Notes under the pieces: generated by a model
What the model saw: the letters and a program-made list of their open reading frames with translations, nothing else
What the model was told of the DNA's origin: nothing
Databases searched by the model: none
Made by a program: the position numbers and the translations under genes
Source: Vandiemenella viatica
Lineage: Eukaryota; Arthropoda; Insecta; Orthoptera; Morabidae
DNA length: 64,000 bases
Assembly (NCBI GenBank): GCA_031002005.1
Contig: JARYHS010013630.1
Location: 236,165,539 to 236,229,538 of the forward strand
Direction: 5' to 3'
Shown: positions 21,535 through 34,290 of the stretch, piece after piece
How the letters are laid out: each line of letters starts with the position of its first letter
Position numbering within the stretch: the first letter of the stretch is position 1

Positions 21535-23600
21535 GTCAATGAACCAACGCAGTGTCATAAAGATAACGAAAATATTTTAGATCCTGCGTTTACCAATAGG
21601 GCAGAATTATTCACTGTCATTTCAATGAACACAAGAATAAGAGATTACAAAGCTATAATTCCAATCGTCAGATAAAGGATTTAGCGAAACAGGTAAGGGG
21701 GGGTGGGGATTGTGTACAATATACGAGAAGGTTTCAAAGCAGTGTCTTAGAACTTACCTGATTAATAATTACCATACCTTCAAGTCAGCAAGAGGAGCCG
21801 TTGAACAGATGTGGCATCGATTTATACGCATACTCAGGGAAGGTATGGACATACATATACCGAAAAGGACAATAGAGAAGGGCAATAATCTACTGTGGTG
21901 TACAAGTGCAGTCAAAATATCACTCAAAAAGCAAAGAAGAATAGGGTATCTTAGTGAATTTGAAATTTAAGATGAGTTGAGAGGACGTGTTATAAATGAG
22001 ATGCGTGAGGTCTTTGTTGATCCAAGAGCCTTACCGAAAACCAAAAGAAATTTTGGTCGTTTGTTCATACTTAGTCAGTTGTTGTAACAACAATACGCCA
22101 GATCTAATTCACGACGGATTTGAGGTTAACGAGAGCCATTATAAAGCTAACGCACTTAACACAGATTTCTAAAGTTCATTCACTGATTTTCCTCCCATTT
22201 TCCCACGTCGTTTGAAGTTCGAGATGGATTCGTTACGAATAGATACTATAAACCAATTAGAGCTCCTGATGTGTGGGAACGCACCGGGTGCAGACGGAAT
22301 CCCAATAAGAGTATTTTCAGAGTAAGGGGCAAAAATCGGACCATTTCTCTCTGATATATACTGTAAACCGTCAGAAGAGCAAAAAGTAACCTACCTTCCG
22401 ACTGGAAAATCACGCACGTAGCTCCAATTTCAAGAAAGGAGATCGAAGTAATCCTAAGATCTACCGACCGTTATCTCTAACATCTGTTTGTAGTAGAGCC
22501 ATGGAGCATATTGTATGCTGAAACATTATGAATTTTCTCGGCGAAAACAATTCACTTATACCGAGCCAACAAGGATTTCTGAAGAAAAGATCATTTGTAA
22601 CACTGATGGCCCTATTTACACATGACGTAATGAAAGTTATGTATCTAGCTTCACAAGTTTATGTTTTTGGATTTTCAGAACGCCTTCGACTCTATGCCAC
22701 ACAGCCGTCTTTTAGTAAACATTCTACCATACGGTATATGGGATCAGCTTTGTGAATGGATAAATATTTTTCTAAATCGCCGTCACAGTATGTCGTCGTT
22801 GAGGGAGAAGATTCTTCTAATGTAGATGTTACATCGGGAGTCCCTCAAGGAATTGTAATAAGGCCACTTCTTTTCTTAATTTTTATAAACGATCTCGGAG
22901 ACAACGTGAAGAGCAGTTTGAGATTGTTCGCGTATTATGCGGTTATCTGTAGGGAAGAGAGCAAGTTGGCCGACTGGTTAGAAATTCAACGCTATATGGA
23001 TGGATTTCGGCATGGTGCGACGAATGGCAAGTTACACTAAATTATAAAAAGTGCAATGAAATGTGAATAACTAACAATAACAATCCGTTTGTTTAGAAAT
23101 ACGAAGTAAACTGTTTAGTTATATCTATGGTCGATTCCGTTAAGTATTTGGGCGTAACAGTACAAAGGACCATGAAATAGGACTGGCACATTAATTCTAT
23201 GGTAGGTAGAGCTAATTTTAATGCACAAACAAAGGAGTTTTGCGTACAAAATTCTCGTGTGTCCACATTTGGACTACTGTTATGCCGTTTGGGGACTGAT
23301 TAACAGTATAGGAATGTATAGAGAAAAGGCGCTCGATTCGCAACTGCTTGTCACAGTCCTTCTAAAAACGTCACAGAATTGATTAGTAGATTGGGAAGGT
23401 TTACTTTGGAAAGCAGACGACGTAGGTTTCATTTGGACTTACTGGTAAACATGCGTACATGAGATGAAATACTTCGTCCACCAACCTATTTGGGCCACAA
23501 TGACAGGAGTGATAAGATTAGAGACATAAAATGTCACACTAATGCTTATATGAAGTTTTCCTTCTTCGTGCAATTCGGGAATGGAATGAACAGAGTACAG
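21535..23600 (+). pseudogene. CR1-type endonuclease/RT relic
   Basis: The RT core lies at 22750-23040 with SGVPQGIVIRPLLFLIFINDL. The catalytic FADD is mutated to FAYY (22927-22938), which would abolish polymerase metal binding. Upstream, CGNAPGADGIPIRVF (about 22270-22320) and SNPKIYRPLSLTSV (about 22445-22485) mark the RT entry; the C-terminus repeats the family's VDSVKYLGVTVQ and HLDYCYAVWG segments in broken frames. Dead gene; family function is target-primed reverse transcription. Confidence 0.75.
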
Positions 23601-23680
23601 ATTACTTTTGATGCCAAGTACCCTTTGCCACCCATAATTTTGTGAATTTCAAGGTATATTTGTAGATGTAGGTGTAAAAC
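21535..23680 (+). mobile_element. Decayed CR1-type LINE, 5'-truncated
   Basis: The copy starts in the endonuclease tail (NENILDPAFTN and TRIRDYKAIIPI, where active relatives have SDHK), continues through RT, and ends with the family 3' end: CTTTGCCACCCATAATTTTG and TGTAGATGTAGG at 23626-23676. It is the same family as the better preserved copy at 48515-49550. Many substitutions and frameshifts indicate considerable age. Confidence 0.75.
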
Positions 23681-24073
23681 ATTCCAAGCGCAAAGGGGAT
23701 ATGAATATGTGTAGCCCAGAATGATACCGCTCATTTTAAGCCGGGCTGCAACTGTATATAAATTATAGGCCACAACACTCAATATGGCAGTGATTTATTT
23801 ATCCAAAAAATGTTTTACAAAAAGACTTATTTATGTGGGACACAGTCATGTAAAAGTTTGTAAGGTTTTATCTGATTTGGCTGAAAATAAATTATTAAAT
23901 AGTCCACACGATGATAAAGCTCTCAAAGAAATGACGAGGTTGCGTTATCTATCCAGCAACTAGTTTTATATATATAACTCGTAGGTAGACATTCCACAAC
24001 CGCTTGATGTTGATAGACGGGCGCGTAACACTACGGCGATGGCGTGAAGGGGTAGTTTGATTTTATTTTCAAG
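23681..24073. other. No recognised feature
   Basis: AT-rich DNA between the CR1-type LINE and the SINE-B copy. Confidence 0.4.
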
Positions 24074-24375
24074 AGCGTTTGGTGGCTCAGTGGTTAAGGC
24101 GTGCGACTGGGGATCGAAAAGTCACCAGTTCTAATCCCTGTCTCGGCAGTGTTTTTTAAAGGTCCTTAACTCGACCTTCACCTCTGGCATAGCTTTCTGT
24201 GTAATGTGAAGTAAGTCATAACTATCCCGTGATTCTGATTTCACATTAAACTGTAGGTCCTGTGTACCCGGAACCGGGTTAGGTTAAGACGGCTGCGACA
24301 GGGGCGGAATGCGCAGCCAGTAGAAACCCTGTCCCCGTGCCATCACGGTCCCACTGAATTATTATTATTATTTGA
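24074..24375 (+). repeat. SINE-B, well preserved copy with (TTA)n tail
   Basis: The tRNA-like head reads GGTGGCTCAGTGGTTAAGGC (A box TGGCTCAGTGG) and CAGTTCTAATCC (B box). The body has GGTCCTTAACTCGACCTTCA, then ACCGGGTTAGGTTAAGACGG, and it ends in (TTA)n at 24358-24373. The internal promoter implies RNA polymerase III transcription. Related copies are at 36905, 37390 and 40130. A tail of TTA repeats suggests mobilisation by a LINE with a simple-repeat 3' end rather than poly-A. Confidence 0.75.
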
Positions 24376-27300
24376 TATGAACAAAATACGATCAAATTGA
24401 CACCTAATTCCCAGTGAGCTAAATATCAGTATAAAACCAGTATAATACGCATACCAAAATTCAAAAAAAAAAAAATCAAAAAAAATCATAGGATCTCAAT
24501 GAAATTTTTATGGGGTTATTTTGAAGGTATACCTTTTCCAATAAAAAAAATCATTAAAATCAGTTCACAATTGGTGAAGACATGGCTGAACATATATCAA
24601 AATTTAATCGAATTGAGAATCTCCACTTTTTGAAGTCGGTTAGATACATCTTTCAGATTTGAATATGTCATTTGTGCATTTAACTGATACTTTTTAGGTG
24701 AAATTAAATATAACTCGTATATTATAATGTTTTGACATCGTAACCGTTAGCGTTTTCGGCATAAACGTGTATTTAAAGCGATACAAATGTTATTTCCCAA
24801 AACTTTTCTAGTGTTATTCATGAAAGTCCTTTTCCACATAATTATGAATAATATTGTCTACAACTGCGGACGATTATTTCATTCTAAGTAAATATTTCGC
24901 AGCCTACGTGACATCAAACTTCTATTAACGCACTTTAATTTCATTCAGTGCTATCTGATGTGATGTTAATCGGAAGAACTTACAATAAATGACATCTTCG
25001 AATGGAAAATGGAATACAGTGAAAAATTTGATACTATGTCCGCCATAGAATATGATCACCCTCATGCCTAACCATGGTTGAACCTCATGTGCTTGCGCCT
25101 ACTCTGCAGTATAGGGAAGTATCACATTATAGTGTATCATTACGAAATCATCAGTTGAGGACAGTAATTGGTTCCTTCATTGCCAATGACACTACTCCAG
25201 ATATATTTACTCCTCTTTAACCAGTTTTTGTGGTATTTCTTCTTGGTATATAGTATGAACGGACAGTATTAAAAAATATTGTGTTATCAGGATGCCGAGA
25301 GCCTTTGATAAATTATGTTTATCATCATTTTAATTATAAATTGTAATGATAAAATGTAATTTTAATCATTTTAATTACTGCAATTTAAGTTATTTATGTC
25401 GTAACTACTGGATCTTCAGAGCAGGCCATAAATATTTCCATGTAGTTTTTCATTTCTACGTGCAACAAACTGACAATACATGCTTTTAATAATTTTATCT
25501 ATATTTCAATTTATTTAAGTTCACTTTTAAATGGTTTTTTTGAAATTTTTAGGTTGTTGTAAACATTTTGACAATTTGAAGAAGTTAAGTTTTCTTTTCG
25601 GTAATTGCTATCTCCTAGATTTTGCGATAAAAGTTGGTTAGTTATTGGATATACTAACAGTTGTATTTTACAGGACGTTCGATCGTAAGCAACTTCTATA
25701 CTTCTCAGTGGGGCAGTGTATTTAGTAAAATACTTTGAAGTCTACTGATTCTACGTGATATTAAAAATTCTTGCTGCAGCTAAGTAATGTATTGTTCGTC
25801 AAGTTTCATTTTTGAATTTGCGATACCTTGAAAAATTCTGAAGACGATTGTTGTTTGTACGCCTGTCTTATAAAAGGAGAAGTTAAAAGGAAACTCAAAC
25901 TCCACTCCAAATGCAAACCAAAGCAATTAAAACTATTTTACGTTGCTGCTCTCCTTTAAGAACCACGTATCTTGTTCAGTGAGGTGCGAGGATTAGCTAA
26001 CTTTTGGATACGAGTGGCTGAATCCATCCTATACGATTCTGTAGTTTCTTCTTTGATTTGGTGTATGCCAGATGCAAGCGAGAGGCCAATACTTCCAAAC
26101 ACAATAATTTTGGTTTTCTTTGTAATTCATTCATGATTGTTTTCAAACCAATATCCCAGAAAGTAGTGCCTCTAGAGAATAACATTTAGTCGGTATTTTA
26201 TGTATGAACCTATAAATTCACCAAAATTTTGTGTATCTACTACTCCAATAATTTCTGAACATACAGTGTATATTTTGTAGATGGTTAATATCTCCAAAAA
26301 TTTCAGTCTTCGCTACGATCAGAGCTTGTACTAAACATCGTAGTATATCTAAAAAAGAATACCTATCTAAAATTTCTCAACGGTGTTTTTCACAATTTCC
26401 ATCAATAGTCTTATTGCATTCTTTATTGACTTCCTTGCTGTGAAACCAGAATGATCTGGATTCATGGTTTATTTTTTTCTGTGTTGAAATTGTTCTTCAA
26501 TAATTTTAAAACGATCCAAGTTGGAACAAAAAATTCAGAATTTTGTTTTTATTCCTACGGGAACATAGCCAGTTTGTTATTAGCTGTCGAAATTACGTTT
26601 TCTATATAAGAGGGAGCAACCAAGAGTACCATTCAGATAAGAGAGACGCTTTCATTTAATATCGTAGAACTTTCCAGTTAACAGATCTCATGTTTGTCTT
26701 GAAACAATCAGTTTCTAAACTGTTAATGATCAAGGAAAAATGTATAATATATGGCGTGTTTATGAAATTTAAAGTTTAAGTTTTCTTTCCGAACTCTTGC
26801 TACGCGCTTTCTACTGATGTGAATGTTTCTGGCAACATAAATAACCATTTTTAAGGCGTGCAATTACGTTGAAATTTCTGCATAAAACATTGTTGTTGAT
26901 TAGTAAAACCACACGCCTATCTGAGTTTTGAATGACATATTCAATTCATGTAAATAAAAATTTTAACCAGCAAATTCAATGAAAGTAAAAATAAAAAAAT
27001 AAAAATGTTTATCTTCCCCATATAAAAAGAAATGATTGTTTCCATAAGAGACTGATTAATTACATAAAACCGGTAAGTATTATAGAAGAATGTTATGAAT
27101 TCCTAAGTAGGTTAAAATTTAGTGACATTAAGAACCTGTAAATAGTTGACGATTCACGAAAATTAGTTCAATCAGCTCCACAAAGTAAAAAAAAAACAAA
27201 AAACAAACAAACAAACAAACAAACAAAAAAATACTTCACGACTACGTTCCTTACTACATTTGCTGTGTAGCAAATATTCATCATTTTAAATGTCTATTGT

Positions 27301-27769
27301 TTCTATGATGCATACATAACTGAAAAAAATATTTCATTTTTCAACTTTTTAACTCCGCTACTGAAAAAAAATATTTAGCACACCTTGATTCATAAATAGA
27401 AGCAGTAAATTCTTAATTGTATTTCCTACATTTTATAAGATCTCAAAACCATGACAGCAAACACATAAGAGTTCGCGGAGAAAATGAAAATAAAAAAAAT
27501 CTTTTCTGCTCTCATTGAAACCTAAAAAGTGCCCAAAATTTCTACTGGATAAGGTGTACATTTATCATGATTTCTGCCTGGTTCGAACGCAGTACTTTCC
27601 GAACTCTACTACAGTAACATCAAAATAGCTTGTGCTGTAAATTTAGCTTCTGAATTAAGTCAGGATTAGAATACAACCTCTAAATTAAAATCTAAACAAA
27701 TTTTCACCATTTATTTTAGAGATGCAGTAGTTGTTACTATCATCAGGCAGCTACCAGCTATAAGCCCAT
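24376..27769. other. AT-rich desert
   Basis: About 3.4 kb without a recognisable gene or shared repeat. Small tracts include poly-A near 24462-24485 and (CAAA)n near 27190-27230. The longest ORFs are about 60 codons and look random. Confidence 0.5.
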
Positions 27770-28110
27770 GAAGAGAAATGTCACCGTCGTCGGAAGAAAG
27801 ATCGCCTCCCATCGGCAGCTTCCTTCAGGGAGAGCGAGGCGCCGGGGCTCACATCTGTTTTCCTGCCTCGGCGAAATGAAGGCGTCCACCGATTGACATA
27901 TCAACGCCCGTCGGTCTTTTATCGGCGCTGAAACTCCCTCGTGAGGTGCTGCTTTCTATTCATAGCCTTCTGCTCGCTGACTATTGCGCTAAGGAAAACT
28001 TTCTGCAGTGGCTAGAAGCATGGGCGATAAGAAGGATATACCCATAAATTTATAGTTTTTGCCGTCCACAAGGAAATGGCGCCGACTTCGAGAATGCATC
28101 GGGTTTTATT
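27770..28110. other. GC-rich island in the desert
   Basis: A sharply bounded block of balanced, high-complexity sequence including CGCCTCCCATCGGCAGCTTC and GGCGCCGGGGCTCACATC, set within very AT-rich DNA. It has no long ORF, no tRNA-like boxes and no copy elsewhere in the window. This is the profile expected of a conserved regulatory element, but conservation cannot be judged here. Confidence 0.35.
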
Positions 28111-28778
28111 ACTCACTCAATATATGAAGCTCCCGTAAAAAGAAAATTGCGTAATATGAAGGGAAAATATAACATTATGTTTCTAAAAACATAGAAAAAA
28201 CATAAGCTACCTAAAGTTCACTACCGTTACAACCTTATTTATCAGATTTTGATGGAGACTGCAACATAAATGATTTTTTTTTAAATTTCAAGCAAAATTC
28301 GTATGTGTTTAATTTTTGTCGCTTTTATACAAGATTAAAAAGTTGGTTTTACGTGATTCCAGTATATATTCCCACTGTTTCGTTCCAGGGACATTAAATA
28401 TTACTGCATTTTCAGAAATACTACTTATTTTGATTATACAATCAGTCTTCAATATCATCATCATGTTATGTACAGATTTTTTCCACTTTCGCTGGTGAGC
28501 CTTGGCACTTCCTCTTTCCAGCAGCTTTTTCTTATTTTTAAAGCTCATTTATCAGTCATACTACCGACTTGATATGCCCGTCGTAGTCTTATGGGGAAGC
28601 GGATACGTTTCCATCTATCAGAGAAAAGTGTAAATATGTTCCGTGTGTGGTAAGAGTGTTTTTTGTATATGTTCCGTGTGTGTAATGTGTCGTTTATGAA
28701 GCGGAGATTGTGGACCGTCCCAGCATTCGCCTTGTTGACACGCTGGACTGGAACCTGGCCACGTTGTGCTGTACCTCC
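28111..28778. other. No recognised feature
   Basis: AT-rich DNA with short overlapping ORFs on both strands, none recognisable, up to the CR1 tail relic. Confidence 0.4.
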
Positions 28779-29140
28779 TACATCTACACCTACATCTACA
28801 TCTACATCTATACCGAGTTGGGCGGTGTAACGGTTAGCGTTCTCGCCTCGCATTCGGGAGGACGGCGGTTCGAATCCCCGTCCGGGCATCCAGATTTGGG
28901 TTTTCCATGGTTTCCCCAAATCACTCCAGGCAAATGCCGGGATGCATCCTTCAAAAGGCCATGGCCGAATTCCTTCCCATTCCTTGCCCCCATCCTTGCC
29001 CCCCATCCTTTCCCGTCTCTAAAGACCTCGATGTTAAAAAGAGACGTAAAGCAGTTACAAAAAAAAAATCTACATCTATACTCTGCAAATCACAAATACT
29101 GTGGGTGGCAGAGGGTCGTTGGCGCCTTAATGCGCGCATC
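28779..29140 (-). mobile_element. CR1-type LINE 3' tail, split by a SINE
   Basis: The (TACATC)n tract at 28779-28813 and the segment from 29069 to about 29140 (TCTACATCTATACTCTGC, then GTGGGTGGCAGAGGGTCGTT) are the two halves of a minus-strand CR1-type 3' end. They match the reverse complement of 49490-49550. SINE-A lies between them. Only the last few tens of bases of the LINE remain, an extreme 5' truncation. Confidence 0.75.
28814..29068 (+). repeat. SINE-A, full-length, with 13-bp target duplication
   Basis: Head CGAGTTGGGCGGTGTAACGG, B box GGTTCGAATCC near 28868, body CATCCAGATTTGGG and GGCCATGGCCGAATTCC, tail GACCTCGATGTTAAAAAGAG and GCAGTTAC followed by poly-A. TCTACATCTATAC occurs directly before (28801-28813) and after (29069-29081), a perfect 13-base target duplication. 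The insertion point is inside the simple-repeat tail of a CR1-type LINE. This copy and the one at 44008 define the consensus ends of the family. Confidence 0.9.
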
Positions 29141-32100
29141 TACACTGACGGTGTTGTACCATCAGTGGTATTTTTAAACTACTTCTAATCCAAGCATCAT
29201 ATGAAGAATATTCAAATCGCTTCTCATTCTTTGCTGATTAAACTCCAGATACCGAAACCATTCTCAAGAAAAAAAAAATGTAAATTCTTCAATCGCATTA
29301 CTGTAAACATCTAGTATTAAGGCCTATTTTCTAGTACATTGCATGTAGAAAAGAATGGTATACGTTTATTTACTTGACTCTAATGATGAATAAATTTCAT
29401 ACACAGATCAAATTTATATTTAAAAAATAAAAGTGTAATTTAAACTATTTGTTGTTACACATTCATTTCATGTGTATATGAAATATTACACAAAGGTATG
29501 AGTTGGAAACAATTTACATCAAAAGCACGGGTAATCAATTACCTTAATGTCACAATCTCATTGGGTGAAAATAATAAACATTGACATCCGAATAGGAAAT
29601 TCAAAGTTATTTTGCTAATCTAGGTACTGTCTTTAAACCAAACTTACAAGTAGTTCTCTCACGCGCATTAGGAAATCATTATTTCTTTTCATTCCATTGT
29701 TACCGACGTTATCAATTATGTGAGGAACACGTGTCTTTCGTTCATTATGCTTTAGCAAAATTGCCAAACAAATGTTTCAGAAAGAAACAATAAAAATTCC
29801 GCTTACACATGAAATACTAAATTTAATCAGTGTGACAAGTATATACTTCATAGCCTATTACTATTTAGTAACACTCGAATCATTGCCTCCAAACAAAACT
29901 TTCAATAATGGACCCATATGGTCAAAAATAGTTAAAACTGTTTGAGGAATAGATGATTTAACGTTTAGCTTCTTTGATTTGAATGCGCATGCTATTAATT
30001 ATATTCTGAAAACGTAATGCTTCGTTGAAAATTACAGAATTCTTTCTACGGTAGTGATCAAACTTAGCTTCAAATAAAATTCCATACAATCTATACTCTA
30101 CTACATAACTACTATTGTTACGCCCCTGTTGCCAAAATTTATAAATTATTTCGTTTTTTTATTTATCTGATACCTTCAATTACAATCAACACTTTTATAG
30201 ATATCGATTAGATCTTTAAGTATAAATTCCGTCGAATTTATAGTAAATGTAATGTTTTTTAAGTTTTACACTAATAACGATAACAGATAGTATCACCTTT
30301 TTGGCACTAACTTTTCCGTTTTATGAGCAGACCTATCTGTTATATATTTTTGTGTTTTGCGCATTAAAAGTTTTGATATAGCAGGAAGCAGATTAAGTTT
30401 TTTATTGGCTAAATTGTTGATCTTCTCCAACTGAAATGGTTAACGTATGCGTAAATTGATATTGCCGAAGTTACCACCGTGATCGTCATGTTCTGCTTGA
30501 CAAGTCATGCCACTTGCTATGTTTGTCATTAATTGAAATTTCACAGTAAATGACTAACAATCCAAACCATAAGTACGTACGTAATAATTGAGATGGAAAA
30601 AGTTATTCCATTTATTCTTTCCTTCATTTTTCCTAAGAAAATACGCGTGTTGTATTAATTTTCACCTTTAATTATCTCGATTCTCTTATTGTTGGGATAT
30701 GTTCGACAAGACATAAACATTTGATAATTTTAATAATTTTTAGCAATGTTTCAACATTGCTTATAGAAAAATTATGTCTTTATGTTTACTGCATGTTTAT
30801 TTAATTTAAATAACAGGCGGCTTTTACTTCGTGTGGAGTGAAAGTTTTTTTCCTGTGGATCTGGTCTGAGCTGCAGAGATCCCTTTTTCTATCACCCCAG
30901 CAGTTAACCATTGGCTAGGTGTCATCTGCGGTTTATGATAAGTGCAAAGAGCGAGGGGTGCAGTCCAGTGGTAGCCACGCCTAGGGGCGTCGGGTGAGCA
31001 ATGGTTCGGACATGATGAATGATCATCTGCCACGTCCAAGGCGCGCACTGATAAAGCTCGGCTCGCCTCATACGGCGGGTGTCCAGCGTCATCGAGGGAG
31101 CCCAGTCCCCCTCCTACAGGCAGTACACCGTTCCGCTGGTTAATACATGTCTTACGGTCTCCCTTGACAGGACCCGTCTATGAACAAATAAGGTTAAGTT
31201 CTTTTCGCATATTTAGAGGGTTTTACTAACTTGTAGTGTTCCTGATAATTCTTTCATGCAAGAAATATAGGACTTAAAATCGTAACGAATGGCCAAAGAT
31301 CCAATAAAAATAGATTAAACACATATGTATGTAATGTGTACGAACTGAAGTTATTTCTGTTGATGATGACTCTTTGAAAAGTAGGAAACTGTTACATGTT
31401 AGTTGTCCTTTCAGTTAGAACTAGTTAAAACTGGGGATAAAAGTATTACCCTTTTACCTCATGTATAGTTTTTGTTTAATATTGATACGGGTGAAACATA
31501 CCCATCTGTGTGGCTCAGTGCGCTGAAGCACCGCACACTGCATCGGGGATGAACAGCGGACTGAGCACGAACCCAGGATCTCACGGACCGGCAGTGATGC
31601 CACGAAGGTCATCATAAACTACACATTTCACAAAAAAAAATCTTATCACACACTGAATAAAGTTACATGTTGCACAGACAGTTGGAAACACTTCCTACAT
31701 TAGTGCTTAATACGACATGCCAGTAGGTGTAAAATATTTGACGTCAGCAAGGGCAAGTCGCCGTAAAACCATAGCTCCAAATTTGACCACACCAACGATT
31801 TGTAAAATTCTTCGAAGACAGCCGATCACAAAATATTGAGAAAATGTGGTGAAGACACAGTTGAAACATGATACAAGCATCTCAGCATAAACGCAACACT
31901 TCATTGAAAACTCCTTTCCGAAAACATAAATCGCACGGACAAAACCCATAGATGGAAGTTTAACAAACGAAGAGGAACCTGTGCCGGGCTGGTGTAGAAA
32001 AATACATAAGTTCTCGTGTCGAAACCTCAATTTCGTAAAATATTTTTTGTTTGGAACTAGCACATTCAACTTGTAGTCAAACTTACCTCCAAATTCCAAG

Positions 32101-34137
32101 GTAGACCTATATCAAGTTATTAAAACTATGCGTAGCTAAGTGTCTGCTTATAAAAGTTACCTGAACCTTTTTTTTTTTTTTGAGACATCTGTCTACCTTT
32201 TTGGGTGAACGGGATTAATGGAGAAACCACTTCTCGAATTTTTTAGGTAGCTTTGAATAACGTACAGCCAATGATCTGAGGTGCAAAGACATGAAGTTGG
32301 AATGCTGAGAAATTTAAGAATAATGTTTCCAAAAATTAGTATCAATTATACAGACGCCGCGATTCAAACAAAAACTGCTGGTAAGATTTAGTTACATCTG
32401 ACAGTCGAATTTTTATCTTGATTTCAACCTTGGAGCGGTGTCATATTAGCTCTTTTCCATGTTTCATCCATGAATAATCGTTTTAAGGGAAACACTTGTA
32501 CTATGATACTCCATGTGAAAATTGTTGTAGGTAACTGCCAGTTTGTTATTAATTGACGAATAACTACTATCTGGACTTCTGGACCAACCGACAAATAAAT
32601 GTCCTCCTGAATGCATTCTACGTTTCTGCGTAATCATCAGCCTCGGTGGTTTCAGACTAAGATGTCTCTCAACGCCCTAAAATTATGTATTAGTATAACT
32701 ACAAATTCTTTATTAGGAAATGTAATGGAAAAAAATTGCTTACATATTCCTATGTAACAACATTTCCGGACTTTTTCAAGCTTTTTTCCTACGTGTTACT
32801 TTTTCTGTTTGTGTTGTTAGTTGCATATATGTTAAGTCTCAGCTATACTGGAGATTATTCTTCTGCAAATTGATACGAAGATATTGTTGTTCTCCTGTGT
32901 ATTCTGTTAACAAAAAATCTATCTCTTTAACTCTTGTTTTTACGAAAATATCAGATACATGGGTTGTGAATAAATAGTTTTTCATTTCATTATAGATAAG
33001 TTATCACAATACAACTCAAACTATCTATTGGTTGTAAGATTACTATTTTCACATTTGGTACAAAAAAAATTGTTTTTACTTACGTGGTTTTGAATCTTAC
33101 CGATTTTTCGCTGAAATGAAATACTCAATTACTTTAATTCAAATTCCCATTTACATTTTAATTATTTAATTATCAAATTACCTCTTCTATATCTATTTAA
33201 CATTTATTATTGTTTCCATTTCAACAGAACTACCTTAAAACAGATTTATTCTGCGACTGTTGCTTTACTGCTAACTATTTACAACCAGTGAGTCTGCTTG
33301 CGATATTGCAACTCACAGTAGCAATCTATGGTCCTACGATATAATATTACAACTATTTGTTTACAAACAAATCAATGATGTGTATAAGGTGTTTCCTTAT
33401 AAGGTCTAATCAATGGTGAAAACGACCAACTCAATTTGTAAAACCAACAATAATAAACAATGAATTGGGAAAAAGACCTGATTATCATTTATTTATAACT
33501 AACTACAGGAAACACAATTCTTAAATTTCCACCTAAATTAGAAACAATCTCTGTCAGAACCACTTAGAACAACCAATCGGAACGGCTTGTTTGATAAACA
33601 TCATTCCTTACAAAAATGTTGTTTCAGTAAAGAAGAAAGAAGTCTCAAACTTCCAGGATGCCTGAAAATATATGAATAAATTCCTATTCTGGGCTAATAT
33701 GAGTTAAATAGTGCAGTTCGTTACTTAAAAGTGTTACTTCAAAAATTTCCGGAAGATTTTATCAAAGTAGTCGATGGTGGTCAAATTACTCACTGTTCGT
33801 TCTTACACATGGATATCATAATAGTAAAAAGTTAAGGCTTCATATCCAATTCTGAGTCTCTAAGACTTGTAGACAGGATAGCGTTAAATTTAGTAGTTTC
33901 ACTAAAATATGTGTAAATTCTCTGATTGATATAGAAGATTTATCTCAAAAGCACAAATCTTTGTAAATATTTAATTGCTGTATTTTCTGAAAACAGTGTC
34001 TCCCTTTTTATCAATGATCCTTTAAAACTTAATCAATTTATTTAAATCACATTTATTTAAGCAAGCTACTTAAAACAAATGTTATTGATTAATTAAGAAC
34101 CTGATAAGAAGTATGCATATGTTGAGATTTCCTCTCC
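29141..34137. other. AT-rich desert with one GC-rich patch
   Basis: Nearly 5 kb without recognisable genes. A 130-codon frame on the minus strand (32099-31707) has no domain I know and sits in unremarkable DNA. Near 30820-31190 a GC-richer patch contains CACGCCTAGGGGCGTCGGG. It resembles nothing else in the window. Confidence 0.45.
30820..31190. other. GC-richer patch, unassigned
   Basis: Balanced-composition block within AT-rich DNA. A minus-strand ORF of 74 codons covers part of it, Cys/His/Pro-rich but without a spaced zinc-finger pattern. It may be an old repeat or regulatory DNA. Confidence 0.25.
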
Positions 34138-34290
34138 CCTTCCGGTCATCCAGATTTCGGTTTTCGATGGTTTCCCGAAATCAATCCAGACGAATGTCGG
34201 GATGGTTCTTTCAAAAGCCTATGGCCGAATTCCTTCCAGTTTCTTGCCCCCAGTCCTTTCCCGCCTCTAATGACATCGACGAAACGTAAG
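34138..34290 (+). repeat. SINE-A fragment lacking the tRNA head
   Basis: Begins at CCGGTCATCCAGATTTCGG and runs through GGTTTCCCGAAATCAATCC, ATGGCCGAATTCCTTCC and CTCTAATGACATCGACG. The promoter-bearing head is absent, so this is a 5'-truncated, transcriptionally dead copy. Confidence 0.75.

Noticed and set aside
24074..24146. Functional tRNA gene
   Set aside because: A and B boxes are present, but the sequence continues into a SINE body with related copies, and no convincing cloverleaf was worked out.
31500..31600. tRNA-like SINE head near GTGTGGCTCAGTG
   Set aside because: The A-box-like word is present but no B box follows at the right distance.
31707..32099. 130-codon minus-strand ORF
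   Set aside because: No domain and unremarkable composition. A GGTAAGTTT donor-like word near its start is not enough to call an exon.
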